From NCBI RefSeq assembly GCF_007655135.1, contig NC_045134.1:9134982-9198981 (forward strand): DNA of 64,000 bases, given 5' to 3'. Every line of letters begins with the position of its first letter. The first letter of the stretch is position 1. Source of the stretch: Punica granatum (lineage: Eukaryota > Streptophyta > Magnoliopsida > Myrtales > Lythraceae). The notes beneath the pieces were generated by a model, which was not told the origin of the DNA, ran no database searches, and saw only the letters and a program-made list of their open reading frames with translations. The position numbers and the translations under genes are program-made. This document shows, piece by piece, positions 11,378 through 21,654 of the stretch.

Positions 11378-12354
11378 TGTTGGTTTGAGTGAGGAGGAGG
11401 GAGCGTGTTTTTGAAGAAGAGGAAGAAGAAGAAGAGGGGGAAGAAAAAAAGGCCACTGTAGCCATGTGGCAACGAGCGGAAGGGTGGAAGCTCTGAGAGA
11501 TTTTTGGAGTTGCTTGGGGGATTGTTGCACTTATCATGGCCACACAATTTTGTCTGAGACAGTTGGTGTCTTCCAGGTTGACTTTCTTACATGTCCCAAC
11601 TTCTCCCTTCCTTCTTATAGAATGGCAGGACTAGGAGGGCACGTAGTACCAGTCAATGTCGGGTTGCAATCAGTCCGTCGTACATCGAATTGTCTGCTTA
11701 AGTAGGGCTAAGTAAGTTTCTCCTTCATGTGCATTGACCAAGAATGCTTTTACGTTTAGAGGATTTTAAGGTTTGTCTCGCTCTTGATATCTCTAGATTC
11801 GACCTTAGAATTACATGCAGAAATAGGCTCCAATACGGCAGTTTACTTTCACAATTAGGCTCGTGCTTACTTTCACTCGCATCACAAGTTTGTTGCGGGA
11901 CATAACAAGCACATGGTGGATGGCTTGTCCAAAGTAGACAACCCTACGTTCTCCTATAATGCTCTTTCTTTCTTTTTTCATGGGACAATGAGCGTATTCA
12001 AGCAAACTTTTGCGAACTAAGCCAATTATACTACACTAGACTATACCGTCAGCAATATAGTCGGAAAGATTAGAGAACATGAATTTTTAACTGTGACTGA
12101 TTATATCTATCGAAGTCAAAGCCGCATCAATTTCTTAGACTTGTAGTTAGGAAGCCATAGCCAACCCAACGTTCTGGCCCAATCTAGTAGGATGGGCTTG
12201 GGCTTTTGCCATCTTGAACGGCCCATCGAAAAGCCCATGACAGGTTCTACGGTATCATCTCTGCTGAAAGCATCAAAACCCGAAATAACCCCCTCTCACT
12301 TCTCAGTCTCTGCCGGAAAACTTGTCGGAAGGTCGGTCGGAATTCTGATCGGCC
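11378..12354. promoter_or_regulatory. Shared divergent promoter region of TIC55 and DBR1
   Basis: The 977 bp between the two start codons must hold both promoters. On the TIC55 side, the first 80 bases upstream are a CT-rich tract on the coding strand (11395-11452, seen as GAAGAGGAAG repeats on the plus strand), like the pyrimidine patches of plant core promoters. The DBR1 side holds the site II cluster listed separately. Confidence 0.6.
12176..12237 (+). promoter_or_regulatory. Cluster of five site II (TGGGCY) elements upstream of DBR1
   Basis: TGGGCC or TGGGCT occurs five times in 62 bp, in both orientations: 12176-12181, 12193-12198, 12199-12204, 12220-12225 and 12232-12237. Such clusters are known TCP-factor sites in promoters of plant housekeeping genes. 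They lie 120-180 bp before the DBR1 start codon, which suits that role. Confidence 0.7.
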
Positions 12355-15154
12355 ATGAAGATAGCTATAGAAGGCTGCATGCACGGTGACCTCGACAACG
12401 TGTACAGAACCCTCAAGCACATCGAAGAGAAGGCCGGCACAAAAATTGACCTCCTCCTCTGTTGCGGCGATTTTCAGGTAGCTTCCAATTTATGGTAATG
12501 CAAGCTCATTCGACGAATTTTAGACACTCGTTTGGTTTTTTTCGATCAATAAGCAGAACATTGAAGCTAAGGATTCATTCTTGCCCATTGGTTGGTCTTA
12601 ACTTAGCTGTTGTGCGGTAAATTATCATCAATTTGATGCTGTGGAGCTCTTTGGCAATCGTTTCATAGCAGTATTTTGTTAATTTTGATGTTCGGTGCTG
12701 CTGGATGGTCAGGCGGTTAGGAATGAGACAGATATGGAGAGCTTGAACGTGCCCCGGAAATACCGGGAAATGAAATCGTTCTGGAAGTACTATTCGGGCG
12801 AGGAGGTCGCGCCTATTCCGACCATATTCATTGGTGGAAATCACGAAGCATCTAATTACCTCTGGGAATTGTGAGTAACTTGTCAAGATTTGAGCTGATT
12901 TGCAAGTGCTTCGGCATTGTCGCATGGTTTTGAGAGATCTATTGAATATTTACTATACTGAGTGTGAGAATCTAGAAGTGTTGGTTACAAAAGGATTGGT
13001 CTTTGATTCTTTCAATTTTGCTATCCCATATTTACCAAGAGATGGTGTTTACCTCTGTTTCATTAGCATTCCCAATCAATTTTTTCTTCAAAATCCCCTT
13101 TCTCTCCCCCTGATCATTTTGAGAGGGATGGTTTGAAGTGGTAGTAGTTTGGAATGTTTGATATTAGCCCCTGCTGCTTTTGTTTCTGTTAATCGCTTTT
13201 CTTATATGTTCGCTAGTTATTCTGGTTTTCGTTGATTAGGTACTATGGAGGATGGGCAGCACCAAATATGTATTTCATGGGATATGCTGGGGTGCTTAAG
13301 TTTGGAAACATTCGAATTGGTGGACTCTCTGGAATATATAATGCAAGGCATTACAAACTAGGTAACTCTTAGTCATATATAGACTATGTACATCTCCAGA
13401 AGCTTTTTGATACTGATAGAAATTATCGTTTGTTCTCTAATTTTTAATATATGAATGTAAAATCGTTGGTTTTCAGAGCTTTGGTTAAACATTTTGTATT
13501 AGAAATTGGAATCATTCCATTAGAATCGAAAAACCGTGTTAGTACTCTGTTGAATCTTTGCATAGGATGTTTGGGACAGGTGACTCCAAAATCAAACCAC
13601 ATTTGGTTTTCTTTGAACAGGACACTTCGAGAGGCCACCTTATAATGAGAGTACCATCAGGTCTGTGTACCACGTTCGTGAATATGATGTCCACAAACTC
13701 ATGCAAGTTGAGGGGCCAATTGATATTTTCCTATCACATGATTGGCCTCTTGGGATCACTGACTGTGGGAACTCCAAGCAACTCATTCGACATAAACCAT
13801 TTTTTGAGAAAGAGGTAATATGGAAGAATTTATAGATGATTGGGATGAGATGCTCCAAGCATCTGTTGATGTAAAATATTGCATTTGCTTGGATTATTTT
13901 TCCTAAAAAGTAATTCTTAAATGTTTGTCCACTTTTTCTTCAAAATTGTTCTGATAATTAGCTTTTCACATGAGCTTTTGATGTGATTTGCTTACCTGGT
14001 CAAAAATTGTTCCACAGATCCAGCAGAGGACTCTGGGAAGTAAAGCTGCTGCCCAACTGTTGGAAAAGTTGAAGCCTGCTTACTGGTTTTCCGCCCACCT
14101 ACACTGCAAGTTTGCTGCTTCAGTTCAACATGGAGAAGGTGGTCCAATCACAAAATTTCTTGCACTCGATAAGTGCATGGCCGGCCACAGATTTCTACAG
14201 GTACTATTTGCCGTCTTCTTTCACTTCCCTTGACACTGATTGGAGCTAATGCATCAAAAGTTTCTTCCCCTCGAATTTTATTAGATCATTGATGTTGAAG
14301 CGGGTCCAGGGCCCTATGAGATATCGTACGATGAGGAATGGCTAGCAATTACGCGGAAATTCAACTCTATCCTCCCTTTGACCATTAAAAGTGCAGATTT
14401 TGGGTGAGTATTGCATGTTTGAATTCTCCCAAAGTTTTCCCTATTTCTCTATGTTGTTTGGCAGCATTTTATGCAGAACTGATGACTCGTTTGTGTGAAT
14501 GACAGGGCTGCTCAAAATGATATACATGATTGTCGTAATTGGGTCAAAAGAAGGCTACAAGCAAGAGGCACCAGACCATTCGATTTTGTGAGGACAGCTC
14601 CATGTTATGATCCCTCTCACCGCTCCTTTAATGGCTCTGCAGGTACAGTTAGTCTCTTTATATGTGCACATACATGTAATTGTGTATTTTATACTATGTA
14701 ATGCCAATGATTGATTTATGATCGCCAGCCTTTCAATTTTTGTGCTTCGGTACTGATGAAATCATGGTAGTAATTTTAAAAATGGTCTGGCAAAAAGTGA
14801 ATAGAATATATGCCATGCCAGCATTAGTTCGAAACCCTCAGACAGAATCGTTTCTGGAACTCCTGGAACTTCCCTACCTTCTTGACAACACGTTGGAGTC
14901 CACAGAAGTAGCCGAGAGTCCAGCTTCATTGATTCAACAAGGTGAATAGAATATATGCCATGCCATCTGCTTGGAAGCTGAACCAAGTTGTCGTTTATTC
15001 AGGATAGTACTTAAATAAACCGGGACCTTTGTGTAATATGATTACTGTGCATTCATCTGTAGGACCTGTGGGTGAGGACACTGAAGAGATCCCTATTGAT
15101 GATGTGGACGAGCTGGAGGAGCTTGCAGAGGATGAAGTGGAAAACGAGGATTAG
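12355..15154 (+). CDS. DBR1: RNA lariat debranching enzyme DBR1
   Basis: Nine exons join in frame to 415 residues: 12355-12477, 12713-12870, 13240-13361, 13621-13814, 14018-14200, 14285-14403, 14506-14642, 14822-14941 and 15063-15154, all with GT-AG introns. DBR1 is a metallophosphoesterase that cuts the 2'-5' bond of excised intron lariats in the nucleus. The start [17 protein letters not shown] is the usual N-terminus. Metal-site motifs are intact: C8 and H10, D39 in CCGDF, N84-H85 in GGNHE, H174 in LSHDWP, and H226/H228 in SAHLHCKF. The DBR1-specific C-terminal domain follows ('FLALDKC' then '[19 protein letters not shown]') and the tail is acidic. Exon 8 uses the acceptor at 14818-14821, chosen because it keeps frame. 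No sign of damage. Confidence 0.95.
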
Positions 15155-16170
15155 TAGTTATGGACTCGTGAAGCTTCGGTTTGGTAGAATCTCTCTTGCT
15201 CGAAACATCGATAATCTGAATTATCCTTCCGGGTATGGAAACCTGGAATTATTTGTAGGTTTATGTGTACATACACAGATCTGCTACTAACATAATTAGA
15301 GCTCAGGAAGACGATTAATCTATGTTCCTCCACTGATTCAATTCAAGTTTACGAGCCACTCATGCTTCCTGTTTTCGCTTGTTTCCTGAAGCAGAGATTT
15401 GTTGAGCAGAATATAATTTTAGAATAACATTTATTCGTCAAGCATTTAATTGGTTGGTTAGAAAAAATAATGAACTTACCACTCCATTCATCACGCCTCT
15501 TGATTCCTCTCCTGAAAGCTAAAACACAAATACTGGAAGAAAGTGGGTGAGATTTTTTTTTTCCTCGGTGTGCAGGACCTGATATTTGGAGGTCGAATGG
15601 GTCTAATTAATTCAGGTTAGAATTGCATTGGTCTATTAAGGAGTAAAGTTAGTCTAATCGTGAATTTTTTTCTACTCACGTAACTCGAATCTAAAATTTT
15701 GATCAAAGGAATAGGTATCGAATGATTTAGTCGGTAGGACTCAGAACCAATAGAAGGCAAACCAGACACGACTATTAAGGGAAAAAAAAAGAAAAAGGAA
15801 AATAAAAAACTAAAAAGGGGTTCTTCTCCTGATATTACTCTGCCCTGCAATGCATGCAGAACCAACAACATTGTCTTCTCCCACTTCAGTCGGATCTTGG
15901 AAGGGAAGAAAATGCCAATGAATGTATAAACACAGAGGAAATGCAATGCCACAGACGTCATTGATGGAATTCACTGTTTTGGAATTAAAAACCGTGTGGC
16001 TCCTCTCCGCTCCTCTTCCTCGTGAAGAAAGATAGATGCTGAGAAACTTAAATGCTGCCATTAATGGCAATTGCAGGTCTTCTCCCTCTCTCTCTCCCCC
16101 TTCCTTGTGCAGTGTTCTGGAACCTTTCAGGTCTCTCATGGCTCTCATCTAGTCTACTCTCTGCCCTGGC
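15155..16170. other. Intergenic DBR1-peroxidase region with a possible SINE remnant
   Basis: It includes the presumed DBR1 3' UTR and the peroxidase promoter. Around 15590-15770 a stretch resembles the minus-strand SINE family seen at 18262-18470, but its boxes are weak and no target-site duplication was found. A GAAAA-rich tract lies at 15780-15815 and a CT-rich tract at about 16078-16100. Confidence 0.35.
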
Positions 16171-16180
16171 ACTATAAATG
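16171..16180 (+). promoter_or_regulatory. TATA box of the peroxidase gene
   Basis: ACTATAAATG lies about 120 bp upstream of the start codon at 16301, which would place transcription start near 16205 and give a 5' UTR of roughly 95 bases. Confidence 0.55.
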
Positions 16181-16300
16181 CAGCTCTGAGCATGAAACAT
16201 CAGTAATATGGTGCGGTGAGTATAGAAGAGCACAACTCACATGCTGAAAGCTCAGAGAATTCGGATAGCTTTAGTTTTAACGGGTTACGCTGAATGCCTC

Positions 16301-17707
16301 ATGGAAACGAGACCATTTTCGACCTCGAGGCTTATGTTTCTTTTTGTAGTCATCTGGTTTTCTCTGGCTTCTGCATCTGCTCAGCTTGCGGTCGGTTTCT
16401 ACTCGCTCTCGTGCCCGGGTGCCGAGTTCATGGTCAGGAACACAGTGAGATCTGCTGCTTCCAGTGATCCCTCCGTACCTGGGAAGCTCCTTCGGTTGCT
16501 CTTCCATGATTGCTTCGTGGAGGTGAGTCGTGGATTCCTTTCAGCACCCTTTTAACTGGCAAGTCGTTCGAAGTTTGGATTCTGGAAGCATAAATTTTGC
16601 TTAAAATTGGAGGGAAATGACGGCTGCATCGTCCGTTCGAATTTCATGACTTCTTGATTGGTGCTGCTCTATGAGCCCGCAGCTTTACGATCATGTAGTC
16701 AAAGAACTGTATCCGAAGATTCTTTTAAGTTTAATTCTTCATCTCTTCATAAAATCTGCTTTGTTGGGCTAAACAGGGTTGTGATGCATCTATACTTATA
16801 CAAGGAAATGGAACCGAGCAAAGCGACCCTGCAAATAGATCACTAGGGGGTTTCTCAGTCATCAATTCGGCTAAAAGGGTCCTCGAAATTTTTTGCCCTG
16901 GCATCGTTTCGTGTGCGGACATTCTGGCTTTAGCTGCTCGAGATGCTGTCGAATTGGTAAAAAACTCATAACACGATTTCTATCCTCGATTCTGTTTCCG
17001 CATATCTATATAACTTTGATAATCTTTTTTTCATTTATCATTGACAAACAGACCGGAGGCCCTGCAGTTCAGATTCCTACAGGGAGGAGGGACGGGAGAA
17101 TTTCTTCGATTTCGAACGTCAGACCAAACATTGTGGACACCGGTTTTACAATGGATGAGATGATTAGGATCTTCTCCTCCAAAGGCTTGTCCTTGGAAGA
17201 CCTTGTTGTACTTTCAGGTACATATAAGCAGAAAAGCATTGTGAGAGTATTGGCTCCATCCCTATTGTCTTAACCCTTAACTCGTTCACAGGTGCTCACA
17301 CAATCGGATCAGCTCACTGCAGTTCATTCAGCGATCGATTCCGACAAGACTCCACCGGAAAGCTGACACCAATCGACACTTCCCTCGATAGATCCTTTGC
17401 GAAGGAGCTCATTGACCGATGCCCTGTGGCAGCAAATCCGTCTATAACTGTTTCTAATGATCCCCAAACGTCCTCATCATTTGATAACCAATATTTCCGG
17501 AACCTCATAGCCCACAGGGGTCTCTTCCAATCTGACTCCGTGCTGTTCAGTGACTCCAGGACAAGAAGGCTGGTGGAGGATTTCGCGAATGACCAGGAGA
17601 GCTTCTTTGCGAGTTGGACGCAGTCGTTCATGAAACTCACTAGCATTGGCGTGAAGGGAGACGGCAAAGGGGAGATCAGGCAGTCTTGTTCGGCCGTTAA
17701 CATATGA
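16301..17707 (+). CDS. Secreted class III peroxidase, PER46-like
   Basis: Four exons, the classical layout of plant class III peroxidases: 16301-16522, 16777-16956, 17052-17217 and 17292-17707, in frame to 327 residues. A signal peptide ([16 protein letters not shown]) is followed by the mature start [15 protein letters not shown]. The distal haem side has R65 and H69 in [10 protein letters not shown], the calcium-site motif GCDASIL follows directly after the first intron, and the proximal haem ligand is H192 in [12 protein letters not shown]. The conserved Cys spacing looks complete. These enzymes reduce peroxide with phenolic donors in the cell wall or vacuole. The segments '[11 protein letters not shown]', '[17 protein letters not shown]' and 'VSNDPQTS' recall Arabidopsis PER46 (At4g31760). 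I chose the ATG at 16301 over the upstream in-frame one at 16241 because it starts the signal peptide and lies nearer the expected length. The gene appears intact. Confidence 0.93.
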
Positions 17708-18261
17708 AACATTTACTCACAGTGTTGTCTATTCTTTTATCAGATTCTCCGAGTCTTGGTCGTTGTAGATAGTCTGAGAATCGTCGTGTGCGATAACAGG
17801 CCTCGTGTGTATAGGTGTAGTTCAGCTTAATGGAAATGTCATTTTAATTCATAGGTCTTTCCGGCCTCGAGTAGGAACGGGATCTGCATAAATCTTGCTC
17901 CTGTTGCGTGCACAAAAGAGAACGGAAAATAACTTTTGTTTTGGCAGGCGGAAAATGATGCGGAGCTTATCTCGATTAATTTCATGACGAAGCTTGATCA
18001 ATATAAGCCCAAGCTATATCGGCCTAAGTCCAAGAAAATGGTTCCAGTTCATATTACATGTCAGTCCAAGCCCGTAAAGCCACCCGACCCAGGACGCATT
18101 TGATCGGGAGATTAAAGATGGTGGCTGATCGAGAGAAATCCAAGAAGAAGAACTCAGAGCCCAAACTTAATCGTGGAGGTCTAGCCTATAAGGCCCATTG
18201 ATGGTTTGGAGTGGACAATAAATTAAGAAATAAGTCAAAATTCGAAATTAGGTACGGGTAT
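17708..18261. other. Spacer downstream of the peroxidase gene
   Basis: Presumed 3' UTR then non-coding sequence; no gene recognised. Confidence 0.4.
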
Positions 18262-18470
18262 ATATATATTTTTTCGGCGTTACCTCTGATATCCGGAAAT
18301 CTAATTGAAATTCAATTGAGTCGGGTCGATCTACTAAGGGAGTAAAACTCTCATAGCATTGATTTTTGGCATTCATGAGGACTCGAAGTCGAGACTTGTT
18401 TAAGCGGAATAAACGTCGAACTGCTTGAATAAAGTCATGTTGGTATAAATAATCTGATCCTTGAAAGACT
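18262..18470 (-). mobile_element. tRNA-derived SINE remnant
   Basis: On the minus strand the sequence has TTCAAGCAGTTCGACG near the 5' side and ACTTCGAGTCCTC further on, matching the order and wording of the better-preserved copy at 55589-55772 (TTCAAGCGGTTCGGCG and GGTTCGAGTC). No clear target-site duplication was found, so the ends are approximate. Confidence 0.5.
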
Positions 18471-19527
18471 TTTGCGATAAATATAATCATTCAATAATCA
18501 TTCCGTCGAACAACTAGTCATGGCCAAAAGATGATGAGGGATCTGAGGCCGGAAAGGAAAACGATGAGGGAGCTGAGCTCGGAAAGGAAACTGAGGCCAC
18601 TAGAACCGATGAGGGTCCGAAGGGAGCTGCGGCCAACGCTCCAAGAAAACAAGCCTGCTGAGGAAAGGTGATTTTACTAAATCCTCGCATAGATTTGACA
18701 TAGATACATATTTCGTAATTGCTCAATCGTATGACTCGAGCTGCAACAATTTTTTAATCCATCTCTGTTGACTTAGTTTTTAGTCGAACTGTCGACCAAG
18801 ACTATGATGACCGAGCGTGCCAAATTTTTTTTTCTTTTGAATAATAGTTTGTCTTTCTTCTTTTTTTTTTTTTTTTCCTTTTGCAGACATCCACGTGTCC
18901 GTTAGATATCATATTTGGATTCCACACACCTGTTATTATTCGGAAATGTCGAGGGAGTTGATGCTGGAAAGGAAAATTAGGCCAGAATAGGGAAAAAAAG
19001 AATTAAAAGATCGTTACTGGAGCTCCTAATGCTAAGGTGAAACAAGGATTCCCATAAGAAAAAAATTAAACTGAGATTAGGGAAAAAAAGAATTTTTTAA
19101 TGCAGAAATTTGAAATTAACATATTTCTTTTGGTCAGAGAAACTATTATCTATTTAAATTGGGATCTTTTGATATAGGCAAAGCCTTCAAGCCAAAAAAA
19201 AAAAAAAGAAAAAAAAAGGTAAAAGCCCATAGTTTAATTTCAGAAAAACAACAAAACAGTTTGCATCTATCGCAGGAAACACATCCTGTCTCTGCCTGGG
19301 GCAGTTTCCCCTCCTCATGCAACGGTTTTTGGGAATTCAGAACCGCCATTGTTGACTGTCCTGAGAATTCCCGGGAAAAGATTTCGAAAAAAAAAATGGC
19401 ATCTTTACTGGTTTCTTGAAGGTCAATTCCGAGATCTCGCCTTGTACCCAATTGGTTTTGGTTCTTCTTCTGAGCTCGAGTTTTTTTTTTTTTTAATGGG
19501 ATTCCAAGTTCTTCTTGGGAGTCATGA
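18471..19527. other. Spacer with short imperfect repeats, upstream of the PPR gene
   Basis: No gene supported. At 18530-18640 a GATGAGGG..CTGAG..CGGAAAGGAAA motif recurs imperfectly, with a further relative at 18952-18980. Several T or A homopolymers (18860, 19195, 19480) lie in the presumed PPR promoter and 5' UTR. Confidence 0.4.
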
Positions 19528-21654
19528 ATGAGGCCGCTGCAACCTCTGTTTCAGAGCTCAGTTTCTGCTCTTTCCAAGGTTCTGAGCACCCATGGCCACT
19601 CTATCAAGTTAGGTACCATATCGGATGTTTACGCTGCCAATATCATACTGAACGGGTACACGAGATGCAGGGAGCTGCCAATTGCCCACAAAGTGTTCGA
19701 CGAAATGCCCCACCGGGACACCGTCTCGTGGAACACCTTGATCGCTGGGCATGTGAACTGTGGGAAGTTCGAGAGCGCGTGGGAAGTTCTGATAGATATG
19801 AGAAGAGGCGGGATGGGCATCGATGGCTACACTTTCGGGAGTGTGCTGAAGGGAGTGGCTTGTGCCGTGAGACTTGACCTCGGGGAGCAATTGCATTCGA
19901 TGATTCTAAAGATGGGATTGTTGGAGAATGTTTATTGTGGGAGTGCTCTTTTGGATATGTATGCGAAGTCCGAGAGGGTTTGGGATGCGTTCCTGGTTCT
20001 TCAACACATGCCCGAACCGAACTCAGTCTCATGGAATGCACTGATCAGCGGATTCTCGAAGAACAAAGATCGGGAGATGGCTTTTTGGCTTTTGGGTTGT
20101 ATGGAGAGTGAGTGTGTTAAACCTGATGATGGAACATTTGCTCCTCTTCTCACATTGCTTGATGGCCCAAATTTTTATAAGCAGACAGTGCAGATTCATG
20201 CCAAGACCGTTAAACATGGTTTGGAATCGAAAAATACTGTCTGCAATGCGATGATTACCTCATACTCTGAGTGTGGTTCCATCGGAGATGCCAAAAAGGT
20301 GTTCGATGGTTCTTTCTTGACGCAAGATATAGTGACATGGAACTCAATGCTTGCTGCCTACCTGGTCCACAGTGAAGAAGATTCTGCATTTAAACTCTTC
20401 ATCCTCATGCAGCAGGTTGGTTTTGAACCAGATATCTATACATATACAAGTATGATAAGTGCATGTTTCGAACAATCGCAGAAGAGTCTGGGTATATGTC
20501 TTCATGGTTTGGTAATTAAAAGAGGACTGGAGATTTCTGTGCCTATATCCAATGCGTTGATAGCAGTGTACTTGAAATCAAACAACAGATCCATGGAGGA
20601 AGCTCTTCGCATATTTGAGTCCATAGAATCCAAAGATCGTGTCTCTTGGAACACCATATTGACCGGGTATTCCCAATTCGGATTGAGTGAGGACACGTTG
20701 AATTTGTTTGCCCTCATGAGATATCTACTTGTTGAGATAGATCACTACTCATTTTCGGCAGTTCTCAAGTCTTGCTCTGATTTAGCGACCCTTCAACTTG
20801 GCCAAGAGGTCCATGCCCTGGCACTTAAGACAGGTTTCGAGTCGAATGAATTTGTTGCAGGTTCACTCATCTTCATGTATGCCAAGTGTGGAATTATCGA
20901 AGATGCTAGAAAGTCTTTTGAGGAGACCCAACAAGATAGCTCGGTGACTTGGAACTCCATCATTTTCGGTTACGCCCAACACGGACTAGGGCATGATGCC
21001 CTTGACCTTTTCAGATTAATGATTGCAAGAAAGGTCAAACCCGACCACATAACATTCGTTGCAGTTCTCACTGCCTGTAGCCACACCGGGTTAGTTGAAG
21101 AAGGTGAAAATTTTCTACAATCAATGGACCGAGATTATGGGATTCCATTGAGAATGGAGCACTATGCCTGTGCCATTGATCTCTTTGGGCGTTCAGGTTG
21201 TATTGATAAGGCCAAGGCCTTAGTCGAATCTATGCCCTTCAAGCCCGATCCCATGGTGTGGAAGACTCTATTGGGAGCTTGCAGGACTTGTGGGGACATC
21301 GAACTTGCAAGTACAGTTGCAAGCCAGTTGCTCGAGTTAGAACCTGAAGAACATTGTACCTATATTCTGCTATCGGATATGTACGGGAATCTTGGTAAGT
21401 GGGGCGAGAAGGCGGAGATCAAGAGGCTTATGAGGGAGAGAGGGGTGAGAAAGGTCCCAGGATGGAGTTGGATCGAGGTTCAGAACGAGGTCCATGCTTT
21501 TAATGCAGAGGATCATTCCCACCCACATTGCACGGATATATATTTTATGCTGGGTGGACTCATGGAGGAGATAAGGCGGTTGGATTTGGTTTTGGATGCT
21601 AACTTAGAGGCTTTGGGAGAAAATTTTGATTCATGTCTCGATTGTTTAGTATGA
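19528..21654 (+). CDS. PLS-class pentatricopeptide repeat protein, At3g25970-like
   Basis: One uninterrupted 708-codon frame, as expected for mostly intronless plant PPR genes. The protein is built of consecutive PPR units ('VYAANIILNGYTRC', 'DTVSWNTLIAGHVNCGK', 'DVYCGSALLDMYAKS' style) from near residue 30 to about 560. It ends in E and E+ motifs ('LLGACRTCGDIELA', 'ELEPEEHCTYILLSDMY', 'RKVPGWSWIEVQNEVHAFNA'). There is no DYW deaminase domain. Such proteins bind organelle RNA sequence-specifically and usually act in C-to-U editing. Wording in the C-terminal half closely resembles Arabidopsis At3g25970 as I recall it. The 3' two-thirds (from codon ~210) is duplicated at 36789. This copy is intact. 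Confidence 0.92.
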   Translation: MRPLQPLFQSSVSALSKVLSTHGHSIKLGTISDVYAANIILNGYTRCRELPIAHKVFDEMPHRDTVSWNTLIAGHVNCGKFESAWEVLIDMRRGGMGIDGYTFGSVLKGVACAVRLDLGEQLHSMILKMGLLENVYCGSALLDMYAKSERVWDAFLVLQHMPEPNSVSWNALISGFSKNKDREMAFWLLGCMESECVKPDDGTFAPLLTLLDGPNFYKQTVQIHAKTVKHGLESKNTVCNAMITSYSECGSIGDAKKVFDGSFLTQDIVTWNSMLAAYLVHSEEDSAFKLFILMQQVGFEPDIYTYTSMISACFEQSQKSLGICLHGLVIKRGLEISVPISNALIAVYLKSNNRSMEEALRIFESIESKDRVSWNTILTGYSQFGLSEDTLNLFALMRYLLVEIDHYSFSAVLKSCSDLATLQLGQEVHALALKTGFESNEFVAGSLIFMYAKCGIIEDARKSFEETQQDSSVTWNSIIFGYAQHGLGHDALDLFRLMIARKVKPDHITFVAVLTACSHTGLVEEGENFLQSMDRDYGIPLRMEHYACAIDLFGRSGCIDKAKALVESMPFKPDPMVWKTLLGACRTCGDIELASTVASQLLELEPEEHCTYILLSDMYGNLGKWGEKAEIKRLMRERGVRKVPGWSWIEVQNEVHAFNAEDHSHPHCTDIYFMLGGLMEEIRRLDLVLDANLEALGENFDSCLDCLV

